Assembly: GCA_948616425.1 (NCBI GenBank)
Contig: CAPGBJ010000070.1
Coordinates: forward strand, 1 to 56,486
Reading direction: 5' to 3'
Source of the DNA: an uncultured Oscillospiraceae bacterium
GTDB taxonomy: Bacteria > Bacillota > Clostridia > Oscillospirales > Oscillospiraceae
Length of the DNA stretch: 56,486 nt
The notes beneath the pieces are model-generated. The model was not told the DNA's origin. It saw only the letters and a program-made list of their open reading frames with translations, and made no database searches. The translations under genes were made by a program, and so were the position numbers. Below are positions 9,101 to 19,824 of the stretch, one piece after another (within the stretch, counting starts at the first letter, position 1; each line of letters begins with the position of its first letter).

Positions 9101-10159
9101 TTACTTGTCAGAATCTTCCTCCGGGGCGGGCAGCTCCTTGCCAAACATACGGGTGAGGCTGTCGGCGAAGTAGGACAGGCGGGCTGTCACCTTGGCGTAG
9201 TCCATCCGGGTGGGCCCCACTACCCCGATGATTCCCCGCATGTTGTCCCCGATGTCGTAACTGGCCATCACCACGCTGGTGTCCTTGAGGGCGTCGTTTA
9301 CATTCTCCGGGCCAATGAGGATATTCATATTTTTGCCGGTGTCCAGGGTGGCGGGCAGACGGGGAACATCGCTCTCTTCGCTGAGATAGGCCATCAAAGG
9401 TTTGGCCTTGTCCAGACTGCGGTACTCGGGGTGTTCCAGCAGATGAGTGATGCCGGCAGTACGAAACTTCTGCTGGCCCTGTTCCGCCAAAACCTCTATC
9501 GCAAATTCCACCACCAAAGAAATCAGTTCAAAGGCCCCTGGCGCGGTGTGCGTCTCCATTTTATTTAAATTTTCCTCCATCTCCTCGTTGGACAGGCCTA
9601 CAAAAGAGGAGTTAAGGACGGCAGACAGCATTTGAAGCTGCGGGTCACTCAATCCGCCAGGGATGTGAATCAATTTATTTTTTACCACGCTGTTGTCTGT
9701 CATGACTACGGCGATAAAAGCACTGTCTTCCACCATCAGCAGATCAAACCGCTTGACAGTGACCCGTTCCTTAGCGGCAGCCATGGTGAAAACGGGGTAG
9801 TCGCTGATCTGAGAGAGTACCCTGCCCGCCCGATCAATCACCCGGTCTAGTTCCTCCATCTTCAGGTTCAGCGCATCATTGATGCGCTGGGTCTCCTGGA
9901 GGGTAAGCTGCTGGCGGTCCATCAGTTCATTGACATAGAGCCGGTAGCCGGCAGCGGAGGGGACCCGACCGGCGGAGGTATGAGGCTGCTCTAAATAACC
10001 CAGTTCGGTCAGGTCAGCCATCTCGTTGCGGATCGTGGCGGTAGACACATCCAGACCGGCCAGCTGGGCCACGGCCTTGGAACCCACCGGTTCGGCGGTA
10101 GCGATGTAGGTCTCAACTATGGCGCGGAGAATACGTTTCTTTCGGTCTGACAATGTCAC
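9101..10159 (-). CDS. hrcA: heat-inducible transcription repressor HrcA
   Basis: HrcA binds CIRCE operators and represses chaperone operons when GroEL is free. The N-terminal winged helix has SDRKKRILRAIVETYI and SKAVAQLAGLDVSTATIRNE, followed by LEQPHTSAGRVPSAAGYR. A GAF-like domain and the C-terminal block GVVGPTRMDYAKV complete it. Upstream GTG codons exist at 10171 and 10168. The GTG at 10159 is best placed after AGGTGG (8 bases) and gives MTLSDRKKRIL, matching family starts. It has about 352 residues. A perfect CIRCE lies 30 bases upstream, so it controls itself. Confidence 0.96.
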   Translation of the reverse strand: MTLSDRKKRILRAIVETYIATAEPVGSKAVAQLAGLDVSTATIRNEMADLTELGYLEQPHTSAGRVPSAAGYRLYVNELMDRQQLTLQETQRINDALNLKMEELDRVIDRAGRVLSQISDYPVFTMAAAKERVTVKRFDLLMVEDSAFIAVVMTDNSVVKNKLIHIPGGLSDPQLQMLSAVLNSSFVGLSNEEMEENLNKMETHTAPGAFELISLVVEFAIEVLAEQGQQKFRTAGITHLLEHPEYRSLDKAKPLMAYLSEESDVPRLPATLDTGKNMNILIGPENVNDALKDTSVVMASYDIGDNMRGIIGVVGPTRMDYAKVTARLSYFADSLTRMFGKELPAPEEDSDK

Positions 10160-10188
10160 AGCACTCACCACCTCTCATCGTCTTCTGT

Positions 10189-10215
10189 TTAGCACTCATA
10201 TTATCTGAGTGCTAA
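10189..10215. promoter_or_regulatory. CIRCE operator (HrcA binding site)
   Basis: The sequence is TTAGCACTC, nine bases, GAGTGCTAA. This is an exact match to the CIRCE consensus inverted repeat. It lies just downstream of the hrcA promoter, where bound HrcA blocks transcription of hrcA-grpE-dnaK-dnaJ. Confidence 0.98.
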
Positions 10216-10219
10216 AGAT

Positions 10220-10248
10220 AATGTACCACTGGCCCCGGAAATTGTCAA
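10220..10248 (-). promoter_or_regulatory. promoter of the heat-shock operon
   Basis: On the minus strand a perfect -35 TTGACA (10243-10248) and a -10 TACATT (10220-10225) are 17 bases apart. The start of transcription would fall in or next to the CIRCE. Confidence 0.85.
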
Positions 10249-10361
10249 TACCAACTTTATGAATTTATTATAAACAAATAGAAACCGTCCATTCCTTGCA
10301 CCATCGCTTACGCTGTGCTAAATTTTGTTGATTGTACGGGGCGGCAGCCAGCCACATAAAT

Positions 10362-10401
10362 CCCCGGGCAGCCTCCACTATTGTGTGGAAGCTGCCCGGG
10401 G
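10362..10401 (-). terminator. terminator after the DUF4317 gene
   Basis: CCCCGGGCAGC pairs with GCTGCCCGGGG, with CTCCAC/GTGGAA extending the stem. The hairpin lies just past the DUF4317 stop at 10406. Confidence 0.8.
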
Positions 10402-10405
10402 TATT

Positions 10406-11533
10406 TTAGTCAACCGGCAGACCGTTGATCTCCAGCGCGCCGTCTGTGGGGATCAACAGATATTTCCGGCCGTCGATCATCTGTGTCTCGACCAGATAGC
10501 TGCGGTCCGGGGGGAGGGAGAGGGTGATATCCCCTGTCTTAATCTCAAAGCGTCTGCTGTCAATGAGGTTTGCAGGACTGAGGGCGGCCCCCTCGCCAAA
10601 CTGCTGGCCGCAGCTATCGCAAAAGGCGGCTGTCTGGGCCTCGTTCACACCGCAGCTGCGAAGAATATCGCCCACTTCTTTCACCGTGACGGTCAACGGT
10701 TCCGGGTCTTTACTCTGTCTGTGCTGCTCAATACGCTCGGTCAGCTGCTCATGAACCCCCTGGATTACAGCAAAATTGCAGGCGCCGTCCAGCGCCTGGC
10801 TGAGGGCTGTCTGAAAGGCATCCCGCTGTTCTCCTGCGGACATAGGTGGCTCAGTGTGGAAGACCGCATCTAAAAATTCTTGATGCAACTCGTCGGCCTT
10901 CCGGGCGTAGGCCAGGGCGTTGTAGATGTTGGCGGTTCGGCTGTCAAAGGCTGGGAATAAAAATCCCAGCTCAGGCGGGGCGACAATCTGGCTGGGCGCA
11001 CAGTTGTGAAACTCGTTTTCCCCAGGGCAGTAGCCCAGCTCCAATTTGCCGTTCTTCACTGGACAGACACAGCAGACAAAATAGGAGAATACCTGCTCAG
11101 AGCTATCTGGCTGTACCTCGCCGTCCCCGCCGCGGTGGGGCACGTCGTAGGCGTCGTGGGCCAGTAAAATCAGATAGTTGCTGTCTCCCATGTCTAAGGA
11201 GTCGATTACCTTTTGATAGAAGCTGTTCCGCAGTTCGCTGTCCTTCAGCCCCGAGTCCCGCAGGGACATGAGCATCCGATGTTCATCGCTGTCCACCACC
11301 TGCCGCGTAGAGAAAACAATGTCGATCAGGTTCTTCCCCAGTGTGCCGGACAGGACCTTTTTCAGAAGGCCCAAGTATTTCTCCGCCTCCTCCTGGGGCA
11401 TCCTACCCAAGGACTCGTCCAAGTAAGAGACCACCTCCCGGCTGCTGTTGACATAGCAGCCATAGATGCGGCTGATGGCACTTTTGTCTGGCCGGAAACG
11501 CCGGCGCAGCTCGTTCATTTCCTTCTGATTCAT
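10406..11533 (-). CDS. DUF4317 family protein
   Basis: The product has 375 residues and starts MNQKEMNELRRRFRPDKSAI, the usual opening of DUF4317 proteins in Clostridia. It is predicted to be cytoplasmic, with no signal or membrane segment. It has a CVCPVKNGKLEL stretch and an FCDSCGQQFGEG region with a CxxC-type pair. A GCGAGGTAC site precedes the ATG. The same frame stays open upstream to about 12490, but that part is antisense to the yoaK-like gene and has no start signal. The family has no established function. Confidence 0.85.
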   Translation of the reverse strand: MNQKEMNELRRRFRPDKSAISRIYGCYVNSSREVVSYLDESLGRMPQEEAEKYLGLLKKVLSGTLGKNLIDIVFSTRQVVDSDEHRMLMSLRDSGLKDSELRNSFYQKVIDSLDMGDSNYLILLAHDAYDVPHRGGDGEVQPDSSEQVFSYFVCCVCPVKNGKLELGYCPGENEFHNCAPSQIVAPPELGFLFPAFDSRTANIYNALAYARKADELHQEFLDAVFHTEPPMSAGEQRDAFQTALSQALDGACNFAVIQGVHEQLTERIEQHRQSKDPEPLTVTVKEVGDILRSCGVNEAQTAAFCDSCGQQFGEGAALSPANLIDSRRFEIKTGDITLSLPPDRSYLVETQMIDGRKYLLIPTDGALEINGLPVD

Positions 11534-11659
11534 ATGTACCTCGCTTTTGTTTCTGAATTTTCGCGGCTCAGGTTCCACCCCCGCGTTTCGAACAAACGTG
11601 TATACCGCCAGCAGCGCGCCGGCACCTATTTGCTGTGCCGCGCCTTGCCAATGGATGGT

Positions 11660-11688
11660 ATTATAATCATATGACAGGAAAAAAGCAA
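11660..11688 (-). promoter_or_regulatory. promoter of the DUF4317 gene
   Basis: On the minus strand TTGCTT (11683-11688), 17 bases, then a perfect TATAAT (11660-11665). It is divergent from the yoaK promoter 50 bases away. Together the two promoters account for the 300-base gap at 11534-11836. Confidence 0.7.
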
Positions 11689-11711
11689 TCCCTGTCTGAA
11701 GAGAATCGTTC

Positions 11712-11740
11712 TTGACTTTCTGACATAATGTGTATACCAT
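11712..11740 (+). promoter_or_regulatory. promoter of the yoaK-like gene
   Basis: TTGACT (11712-11717), 17 bases, TACCAT (11735-11740), about 100 bases before the chosen start codon. Confidence 0.6.
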
Positions 11741-11836
11741 CGATTGGTGAGGGACAACGCATCCGCCAGTCCCTGCCTCCCCCACAAGCCGCGCCCTGTT
11801 ATGGATGTGCCGCCAAAGAAGAAAGAAGGAGATGGG

Positions 11837-12493
11837 ATGGAGCACAGACCACGTTTTGAGACACTGTCTCTGGGGCTGACGCTGGCCCTGGTTGGCGGGA
11901 GTCTGGATTGTTACAGTTATCTGAACCGGGGGCAGGTACTCGCTACGGCAGAGACCGGCAATCTGGTGCTGCTCGGCATTCAGTTGGCCCAAGGGCGGCT
12001 GGATCTCGCACTGCGTTATCTGCCGCCCATTCTGGCCTACACCCTTGGCGTGCTGGCCGTGGAGCTGCTGTGTCGCATGGAGAGACGAGCGGGGCGGCTG
12101 GACTGGCGTCAGCTGGTCCTGCTGCTGGAGTGCGCCGCGGTAGCGGGAGCGGCGTTGCTCCCCTCCGGTGGGCTGGACCCCCTGGCAAACGTACTGATTG
12201 CCTTTTCCAGCGCCATGCAGGTGGAAAGCTTCCGCACCATCGCCGGCTGCCCCTGCGCCACCACAATGTGCACCGGAAATCTGCGCGCGGGAACGGAGAA
12301 CCTCTTTCTCCACCTGAATACAGGGGACCGGGAGGCGGGGCGGAAAGCGGGCGTCTATTGGGGATTGATACTCTCCTTTGTAACGGGGGCGGTAATCAGC
12401 GGAATCGCAACCCCGCACCTGGGTAGCAAAACCGCCTTTGTTCCCTGCCTGATGTTGGCTGCCGCCTTTTGTCTGTCTGACAGCCGCCATTGA
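11837..12493 (+). CDS. YoaK family (DUF1275) membrane protein
   Basis: The product has 218 residues and about six membrane segments. The first holds the family pattern LALVGGSLDCYSYLNRG and the second ETGNLVLLGIQLAQG. Later come the pair AFSSAMQVESFRTIAG and CATTMCTGNLRAG, both typical of DUF1275. The ATG at 11837 has an AAGGAG site at a good distance. Upstream in-frame starts at 11744 and 11801 lack one. The family is widespread and its substrate is unknown. It ends 28 bases before the T-box promoter and is a separate unit. Confidence 0.88.
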   Translation: MEHRPRFETLSLGLTLALVGGSLDCYSYLNRGQVLATAETGNLVLLGIQLAQGRLDLALRYLPPILAYTLGVLAVELLCRMERRAGRLDWRQLVLLLECAAVAGAALLPSGGLDPLANVLIAFSSAMQVESFRTIAGCPCATTMCTGNLRAGTENLFLHLNTGDREAGRKAGVYWGLILSFVTGAVISGIATPHLGSKTAFVPCLMLAAAFCLSDSRH

Positions 12494-12520
12494 CAGAAAA
12501 GGAAAAAATAAAAATGGCAG

Positions 12521-12548
12521 TTGACAAGTGGGGGAAATATGATAAAAT
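12521..12548 (+). promoter_or_regulatory. promoter of the T-box operon
   Basis: A perfect -35 TTGACA (12521-12526) and a -10 TAAAAT (12543-12548) are spaced 16 bases. It stands directly upstream of the T-box leader. Confidence 0.75.
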
Positions 12549-12549
12549 A

Positions 12550-12783
12550 GCTCCCAGAAAATGCGACGACGGAGCTAAGCGGAAGACAGCGGCCACAAGC
12601 GAGGGGGGAGGGTGAAAGCCCCCGGTCAAGTCTGTCCGCGCACGCCACTCCTGAGCGGCCTGGGATGACCGGGACGGCCCGCCCCCGTTACGGGCGAATG
12701 AGATGCCTCGCCCTGGCGGGGATAATCAGGGTGGTACCGTGGAATTTTCCGCCCCTGACTGTAATGTCAGGGGCGGTTTTTAA
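12550..12783 (+). promoter_or_regulatory. T-box riboswitch, probable alanine specifier
   Basis: The signature AGGGTGGTACCGTGG at 12728-12742 is the T-box that pairs with an uncharged tRNA 3' end. It is followed by a strong terminator, CCGCCCCTGAC/GTCAGGGGCGG with TTTTT (12749-12781). Upstream, GCGGA (12579 region) pairs with TCCGC, and CGGAG with CTCCTG, leaving a loop. The 3' side of that loop reads GCC followed by A and CTC at 12644-12650, the usual geometry of a specifier codon. GCC is alanine. The T in TGGT fits the A discriminator of tRNA-Ala. Binding of uncharged tRNA would allow read-through into phzF and the genes beyond. Confidence 0.9.
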
Positions 12784-12803
12784 TTGAAAGGAGGGGCCTA
12801 TTT

Positions 12804-13592
12804 GTGAAACAATATGTGGTGGATGCCTTTGCTGACCGCGTCTTCGAGGGCAATCCGGCGGCAGTCATTGTGACGGACAGCCCGCTGGAGGAGGGGTTAA
12901 TGTCTGCCATCACCCGGGAAAACAACCTCTCTGAGACCGCCTTTGCTGTTTCAGAGGGGGATAGCTGGCGTCTGCGGTGGTTCACTCCAACCCAGGAGAT
13001 CGACCTGTGCGGCCATGCCACCCTGGCTGCCGCCTTCGTGATTGACCGCTTTGTCCGGCCCGGAGGGGACCGCATTCGTTTTCAGACAGCCAGCGGAACG
13101 CTGACTGTAGAGCGACGGGACGACCTGTATGAGATGGACTTCCCCGCCTACACCCTGAAGGCGCAGGAAGTGACAGACCAGATTGTGGATGCTCTGGGGG
13201 CGCGTCCGCAGGAGGTCTGGCGGGCCAGGGATCTGCTGTGCGCCTTTGACCGGGCAGAGGATGTGATCCATATGGCTCCAGATCAGGAGAAGCTTAAAAA
13301 GCTGAAAGGGGCATTGATGCAGGTGACTGCCCCAGGTGATGGGGCATTTGACTGTGTGTCCCGCTCTTTCGCGCCTAAAATGGGGGTGCCAGAGGACCCG
13401 GTGTGCGGGTCCGGCCACTGCCACATCATCCCCTACTGGGCGGCGAAGACGGGCAGAACCGAATTTGTGGCCCGGCAGGCCTCTCCCCGAGGGGGCACCC
13501 TGTATTGCAAGCTGGAGGGCGACCGGGTAAAGCTGGCCGGCCGGGCGGCTCTGTACGCCCAGTCGGAACTGATGCTGGAGGGACTGCTATGA
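12804..13592 (+). CDS. PhzF family isomerase/epimerase-like protein
   Basis: The product has 262 residues with the twin-barrel PhzF fold. The N-terminal signature YVVDAFADRVFEGNPAAV is clear. The putative catalytic glutamate lies in NNLSETAF. WFTPTQEIDLCGHATLAAAF and the late EDPVCGSGHCHIIPYW are further family blocks. Proteins of this group outside phenazine operons have mostly unassigned isomerase or epimerase activity. The start is GTG with an AAGGAGGGG site. It is the first gene after the T-box and overlaps the next by four bases. Its control by an Ala-type T-box hints at a link to amino acid metabolism, which is inference. Confidence 0.9.
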   Translation: MKQYVVDAFADRVFEGNPAAVIVTDSPLEEGLMSAITRENNLSETAFAVSEGDSWRLRWFTPTQEIDLCGHATLAAAFVIDRFVRPGGDRIRFQTASGTLTVERRDDLYEMDFPAYTLKAQEVTDQIVDALGARPQEVWRARDLLCAFDRAEDVIHMAPDQEKLKKLKGALMQVTAPGDGAFDCVSRSFAPKMGVPEDPVCGSGHCHIIPYWAAKTGRTEFVARQASPRGGTLYCKLEGDRVKLAGRAALYAQSELMLEGLL

Positions 13593-14014
13593 GGAAAAAG
13601 CTCACGCTGTTGCTGGCCGTTCTGGGGCTGCTATTCCTGTTGTCTGGCTGCAAAGTCTCTGGCAATCCTCTGCCGGAGGGGATGGAAGAAGAGACCGTCT
13701 TGGAACAGGGCCGGGAGATTGTCTCTCTACTCAACGAGGGCAGCTGGCAGGAGATCTATGACCGCCTACGCCCCGACGCCCAGGAGACCTCCAGTCCGGC
13801 GGGAATTCAGTCCTATATGGAGGAGCGGCTGGACAAGGCCGGAGCTTACACCCAGGAGAAAGAGGCGATGGCCACCGGGCAGAAACTCAAGGGCACCGGC
13901 GAGGAGTACGGAACAGCGGTGTTCTACTGCATCCATGAGAAGAAAAAAATCATGTACCGGGTAGCCTTCAGCATTGAGATGGAACTGATGGGAATTGAGG
14001 CCAAGGTACAGTAG
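13589..14014 (+). CDS. small lipoprotein (DUF3887-like)
   Basis: The product has 141 residues. It has a basic start (MRKKLTLLL), a hydrophobic segment and a lipobox LLSGC, so it is probably lipid-anchored outside the membrane. The mature part has VSLLNEGSWQEIYDRL and a later SIEMELMGIEAKVQ end. This resembles the DUF3887/NTF2-like pattern of short clostridial lipoproteins. The ATG overlaps the phzF stop as ATGA, so the two are coupled. Function is unknown. Confidence 0.8.
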   Translation: MRKKLTLLLAVLGLLFLLSGCKVSGNPLPEGMEEETVLEQGREIVSLLNEGSWQEIYDRLRPDAQETSSPAGIQSYMEERLDKAGAYTQEKEAMATGQKLKGTGEEYGTAVFYCIHEKKKIMYRVAFSIEMELMGIEAKVQ

Positions 14015-14167
14015 GATAGAAGACCTGCGCCTGTTTCCTGCCCGCGGATGCAAAACGGTCTGAGCGATATCTCGTCTGAGAGGACTCCCCCGTCCCCACC
14101 CTATGGGCCAAAGTGACCGGGCAGACCGTCCCGGACTTCTGAGAAAGATTGTGATAAGGAGGAAATG

Positions 14168-14872
14168 ATGGGACTCTTCCGCCATGACAGGCCAAAACAG
14201 CAGTATGTCTCCAACACCACACCGGAACAACTGGATCTGTTCGAACAGCTGGACCGGACGGTTGCGCTCTGTATAAAAGAGGGGTCTCCCCTGATTGGCG
14301 GGGCCCTCCACCTGTGCGTCACCCAGGAAGGGTATGACAAGGCAGTCGCCGTGCTGGGGCTGACTGGGGAGGGCTCCGGCCCCTATCAGGCCGCCCTGGG
14401 AATGGGGCTGGACACGGTGCTCCAGCAGGAGGGCTATCAGGCCCTGGTGGTCTACGGCCTGGCCGGAAATCAGATGGACTTCGTCCTTACAAAAGAGGAT
14501 CTGGAGCCCATGCGGGACGTGGTGGACAGTTTCTGTATCCTCTACGCCGCCGCCCGGGGGGCCATGCCTCTGGAGCAGGCCAGGACCCTGATGGAGTCCA
14601 AGACCGTCTACTTCCTGGGAGAACTGGCCAGAACCGGGAGGAAGGGGGAAATCTTTGGCTTTGCTACCCTCAAGAGGGAGGGCTATGCGTCGGTACGCTG
14701 CTTCCTCACCCCTGAGAGTGCCCAAAAGTTCAACAAAGAGGGCTGTCCCATCACCCCCGCCCGGGTGGCCGACCTGGAAAAATTCCTGGAGGGGACCTTT
14801 GCCCTCATCATTGAACCCCACCGCAACTACTGGTTGGAACTGGGGGCGGAGACCGCCAAACGTGGAGGGTAA
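14168..14872 (+). CDS. SseB-like domain protein
   Basis: The product has 234 residues and is cytoplasmic. Its C-terminal third reads VRCFLTPESAQKFN, ITPARVADLEKFLEG and a TFALIIEPHRNYWLEL tail. This resembles the repeated half of SseB-type proteins in clostridial genomes. ATG codons occur at 14165 and 14168. The AGGAGG site fits the second better. The 150-base gap before it shows no terminator, so it probably stays in the T-box operon. Function is unknown. Confidence 0.72.
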   Translation: MGLFRHDRPKQQYVSNTTPEQLDLFEQLDRTVALCIKEGSPLIGGALHLCVTQEGYDKAVAVLGLTGEGSGPYQAALGMGLDTVLQQEGYQALVVYGLAGNQMDFVLTKEDLEPMRDVVDSFCILYAAARGAMPLEQARTLMESKTVYFLGELARTGRKGEIFGFATLKREGYASVRCFLTPESAQKFNKEGCPITPARVADLEKFLEGTFALIIEPHRNYWLELGAETAKRGG

Positions 14873-14876
14873 CACG

Positions 14877-15368
14877 ATGGAGCGCATTTTGAGAAGCCCC
14901 TTCCACAGCCTGAGCCGGGCGGTGGATATGCTGTGTCTCAACCTGGGAGAGACGGTAAAGCGGCATTTTGAGCTCCCAAGGCCGGAGGGGCGGGACAGAG
15001 AGGTCCCCTCCTACTCTGTCCACCTCCAGACCCCCTGGCGCTTTGTCCGAAAGGGGAAGGTCCTCCTGGCCTCCGGGGACGTATATGAGCCCTTCGCCCC
15101 GGACCGGGTGGGGGAGGACTGGGAATATGATCTGGTGGGCCGCCCGGCGGTGGAGAGCAGCCGGTTCGATGTGCTGAGCGCCAGCCTGTCCCGGCAGATG
15201 GCGGGGAGCACGGTCACCTCCTGTCAGGTGTCCCCTCTGGGGGATCTGACCCTGGAGTTCTCCAACGGCGTCCGGTTTGAAGCCTTCACCGCCGGTTCCT
15301 TAAAATGCGAGATGTGGCGGCTGGTGGACTATCTCACCGGCGAGCAGCTTGTGACATTTGAAGAATAA
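14877..15368 (+). CDS. hypothetical protein between the SseB-like gene and alaS
   Basis: The product has 163 residues, starts MERILRSPFHSLSRAVDMLC and has no signal or membrane segment. The middle carries VHLQTPWRFVRKGKVLLASGD. The end reads FTAGSLKCEMWRLVDYL. It has the look of a small beta-rich domain. The start lies four bases after the preceding stop, with a GGAGGG site overlapping that gene. I do not recognise a family. It probably acts with the preceding gene, given the spacing. Confidence 0.72.
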   Translation: MERILRSPFHSLSRAVDMLCLNLGETVKRHFELPRPEGRDREVPSYSVHLQTPWRFVRKGKVLLASGDVYEPFAPDRVGEDWEYDLVGRPAVESSRFDVLSASLSRQMAGSTVTSCQVSPLGDLTLEFSNGVRFEAFTAGSLKCEMWRLVDYLTGEQLVTFEE

Positions 15369-15399
15369 CCAAATTAAACAAATTTTGGAGGTAATCAAC

Positions 15400-18084
<2,685 letters not shown>

Positions 18085-18111
18085 GCCGCCGCCCAGCGAG
18101 CGTGAGCGAGC

Positions 18112-18127
18112 CGCGCCGCAAGGCGCG
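18112..18127. other. GCAA-loop hairpin in the alaS spacer
   Basis: CGCGCC and GGCGCG form a six-pair stem closed by a GCAA tetraloop. The same hairpin is present in the second spacer about 222 bases downstream. Nearby are an AAATTC/GAATTT pair and a GGGCGAA/TTCGCCC hairpin. Confidence 0.7.
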
Positions 18128-18199
18128 TAAATTCGCAGCGAAGCGGAGAATTTGCGCAGGGCGAATTCATTTCGCCCGAGCATGATAAATAAAAGGGGC

Positions 18200-18225
18200 C
18201 CCATTCCGGCAGAAGCCGGAATGGG
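18200..18225 (+). terminator. alaS terminator-like hairpin, copy 1 (AGAA loop)
   Basis: CCCATTCCGGC pairs perfectly with GCCGGAATGGG around AGAA. There is no T-run, but it is the strongest hairpin after alaS. Confidence 0.5.
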
Positions 18226-18420
18226 AACGGCGGCAAAGATCCTCTGATGGTGGACAACGCTCTGGCTATGGTAGACAATATGGTGTCTATGAAGCTGGGG
18301 CTGTGAGCCGCCGCCCAGCGAGCGTGAGCGAGCCGCGCCGCAAGGCGCGTAAATTCGCAGCGAAGGAAGAATTTGCGCAGGGCGAATTCATTTCGCCCGA
18401 GCATGATAAATAAAAGGGGC

Positions 18421-18446
18421 CCCATTCCGGCTTCTGCCGGAATGGG
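18421..18446 (+). terminator. alaS terminator-like hairpin, copy 2 (TTCT loop)
   Basis: The same 11-pair stem as copy 1, but the loop is TTCT, the exact reverse complement of AGAA. The hairpin has therefore been inverted in place relative to copy 1. Confidence 0.5.
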
Positions 18447-18542
18447 AACGGCGGCAAGGACCCGCTGATGGTGGACAACGCTTTGGCTATGGTGGACAAC
18501 GTGGTGTCTATGAAGCTGGGGCTGTGAGCAGGAGGTAAAGGC

Positions 18543-19619
18543 ATGTCTGAGAACAGAGAAGAGATCTCCCCTACTTTGGATGTCGTTCGGAGTATGAAAG
18601 AGGCAGGGGCCATTGAGGTCAAAACCTGTAATTTTGATTTTACCGATAAGAGACGATTTACTAAGCTGGAGCCCTCTCAAGGTCAGGCAACTCAGCTCTG
18701 CGGGCTATTGCAGCACCTGCCCGCAGCAGTTGGCGCTGCGGAAATGGCTCAGGCCTATACAGTCAGCTTTCCAGAAGGCTTGCCTTATATCCTGACAACT
18801 TTGAAGCAGGGTGGGTTTTCCACGGTGATACGTGGTGAAAACGGCAAAATTGCTGGTACCGCCTCCCTGTATTCTATGGGAAGTGAAGCGGCAGTGCTGG
18901 GCGCGTTCACGGCGATGTCTGTGGTATCAGGTCAGTATTTTCTCGCGCAGATCAATAAGCGGTTGGATGCCATCAATCAGACCGTCAACAGTATTTTGGA
19001 TTTCCTCTATGGAGATAAGCGGGCAGAACTGCTCTCTGAGCTCCGGTTTATTCAATATGCCTATCAGAATTACAGCTCCATCATGGAACACAACCACCAG
19101 CGGATTGCAACCATCACCAGTATTCAAGAGGCGAAGAAGGTTGCCATGAAAGACATGGAGTTTTGCTTACAGGATCTGAGTTCCTTTGTGGACGAGAAAG
19201 GAAAGACAGAGGAAGTCGCAGTGCGGGCGGCAAATTTGAATAAAAGTCTGGAGCTCACTATGCAGCTGTATGTCATGAGCAGTCTTCTGGAACTCTATTA
19301 TGCCCAGAATTTTGACGGCTGTTATGTACAGCGGACAGAGGGCGATATTTCCAGCTTTGTCGAAACCTGTTATGAGCGTATGAATAGGGATTTCAGCCAG
19401 TTAAAAGGCCAGCTTTGTTCAGAGAAGAAGAACTTTTTAACCGCTGTGATTTCGGAAAAGACCTATATTGCGGCGATCAACACGGTTGATGGTATTATCA
19501 CCTCTCTAAAAACGGGCAGGGAGGACAAAGCAAAGCTTGTCCATGAATCCCTGCATCAGCCTACGCAGAAAGCTACCTATTATCTCAATTGTGACGGTGA
19601 GGTTTACACAACTGTTTAG
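18543..19619 (+). CDS. unrecognised 358-aa protein with central hydrophobic segment
   Basis: It starts MSENREEISPTLDVVRSMKE behind an AGGAGG site that directly follows the third alaS tail. Residues 1-110 look soluble. A hydrophobic stretch lies around 125-145 (VLGAFTAMSVVSGQYFLAQ). It is followed by long helices likely to form coiled coil (INKRLDAINQTVNSILDFL onward). The C-terminus ends CDGEVYTTV. Base composition and codon choice are more AT-rich than in the neighbours, so it may be acquired. I do not recognise a family. A membrane-associated accessory protein is the most that can be said. Confidence 0.7.
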   Translation: MSENREEISPTLDVVRSMKEAGAIEVKTCNFDFTDKRRFTKLEPSQGQATQLCGLLQHLPAAVGAAEMAQAYTVSFPEGLPYILTTLKQGGFSTVIRGENGKIAGTASLYSMGSEAAVLGAFTAMSVVSGQYFLAQINKRLDAINQTVNSILDFLYGDKRAELLSELRFIQYAYQNYSSIMEHNHQRIATITSIQEAKKVAMKDMEFCLQDLSSFVDEKGKTEEVAVRAANLNKSLELTMQLYVMSSLLELYYAQNFDGCYVQRTEGDISSFVETCYERMNRDFSQLKGQLCSEKKNFLTAVISEKTYIAAINTVDGIITSLKTGREDKAKLVHESLHQPTQKATYYLNCDGEVYTTV

Positions 19620-19638
19620 TGTCAAAGGAGGTTTTCCT

Positions 19639-19812
19639 ATGCTCCCCCAGGACCCCATTATCCTGCTCAGCTATGTGAACACCAAGCTGCGGGACGACTA
19701 TGACAGCCTGGATGAGCTGTGCGCCGACCTGGACGCGGACCGTGAGGAGCTTGTCCGCAGGCTGGAGGCCGTGGGCTATACCTACGACGAGGACAAAAAC
19801 CGGTTTCTGTAA
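19639..19812 (+). CDS. DUF4250 family small protein
   Basis: The product has 57 residues, starts MLPQDPIILLSYVNTKLRD and ends with GYTYDEDKNRFL. This is the complete DUF4250 pattern, a tiny helical domain common in Firmicutes. An AAAGGAGG site precedes the ATG. It returns to the GC-rich codon use of the core genome. It is 12 bases from the next gene, so the two probably form a unit. Function is unknown. Confidence 0.85.
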   Translation: MLPQDPIILLSYVNTKLRDDYDSLDELCADLDADREELVRRLEAVGYTYDEDKNRFL

Positions 19813-19824
19813 GGAGGAACAACC

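Noticed and set aside
11534..12490. A long minus-strand frame that would add 319 residues to the N-terminus of the DUF4317 protein
   Set aside because: It is antisense to the well-supported yoaK-like gene, crosses the DUF4317 promoter, has no ribosome site, and the DUF4317 family begins at MNQKEMN.
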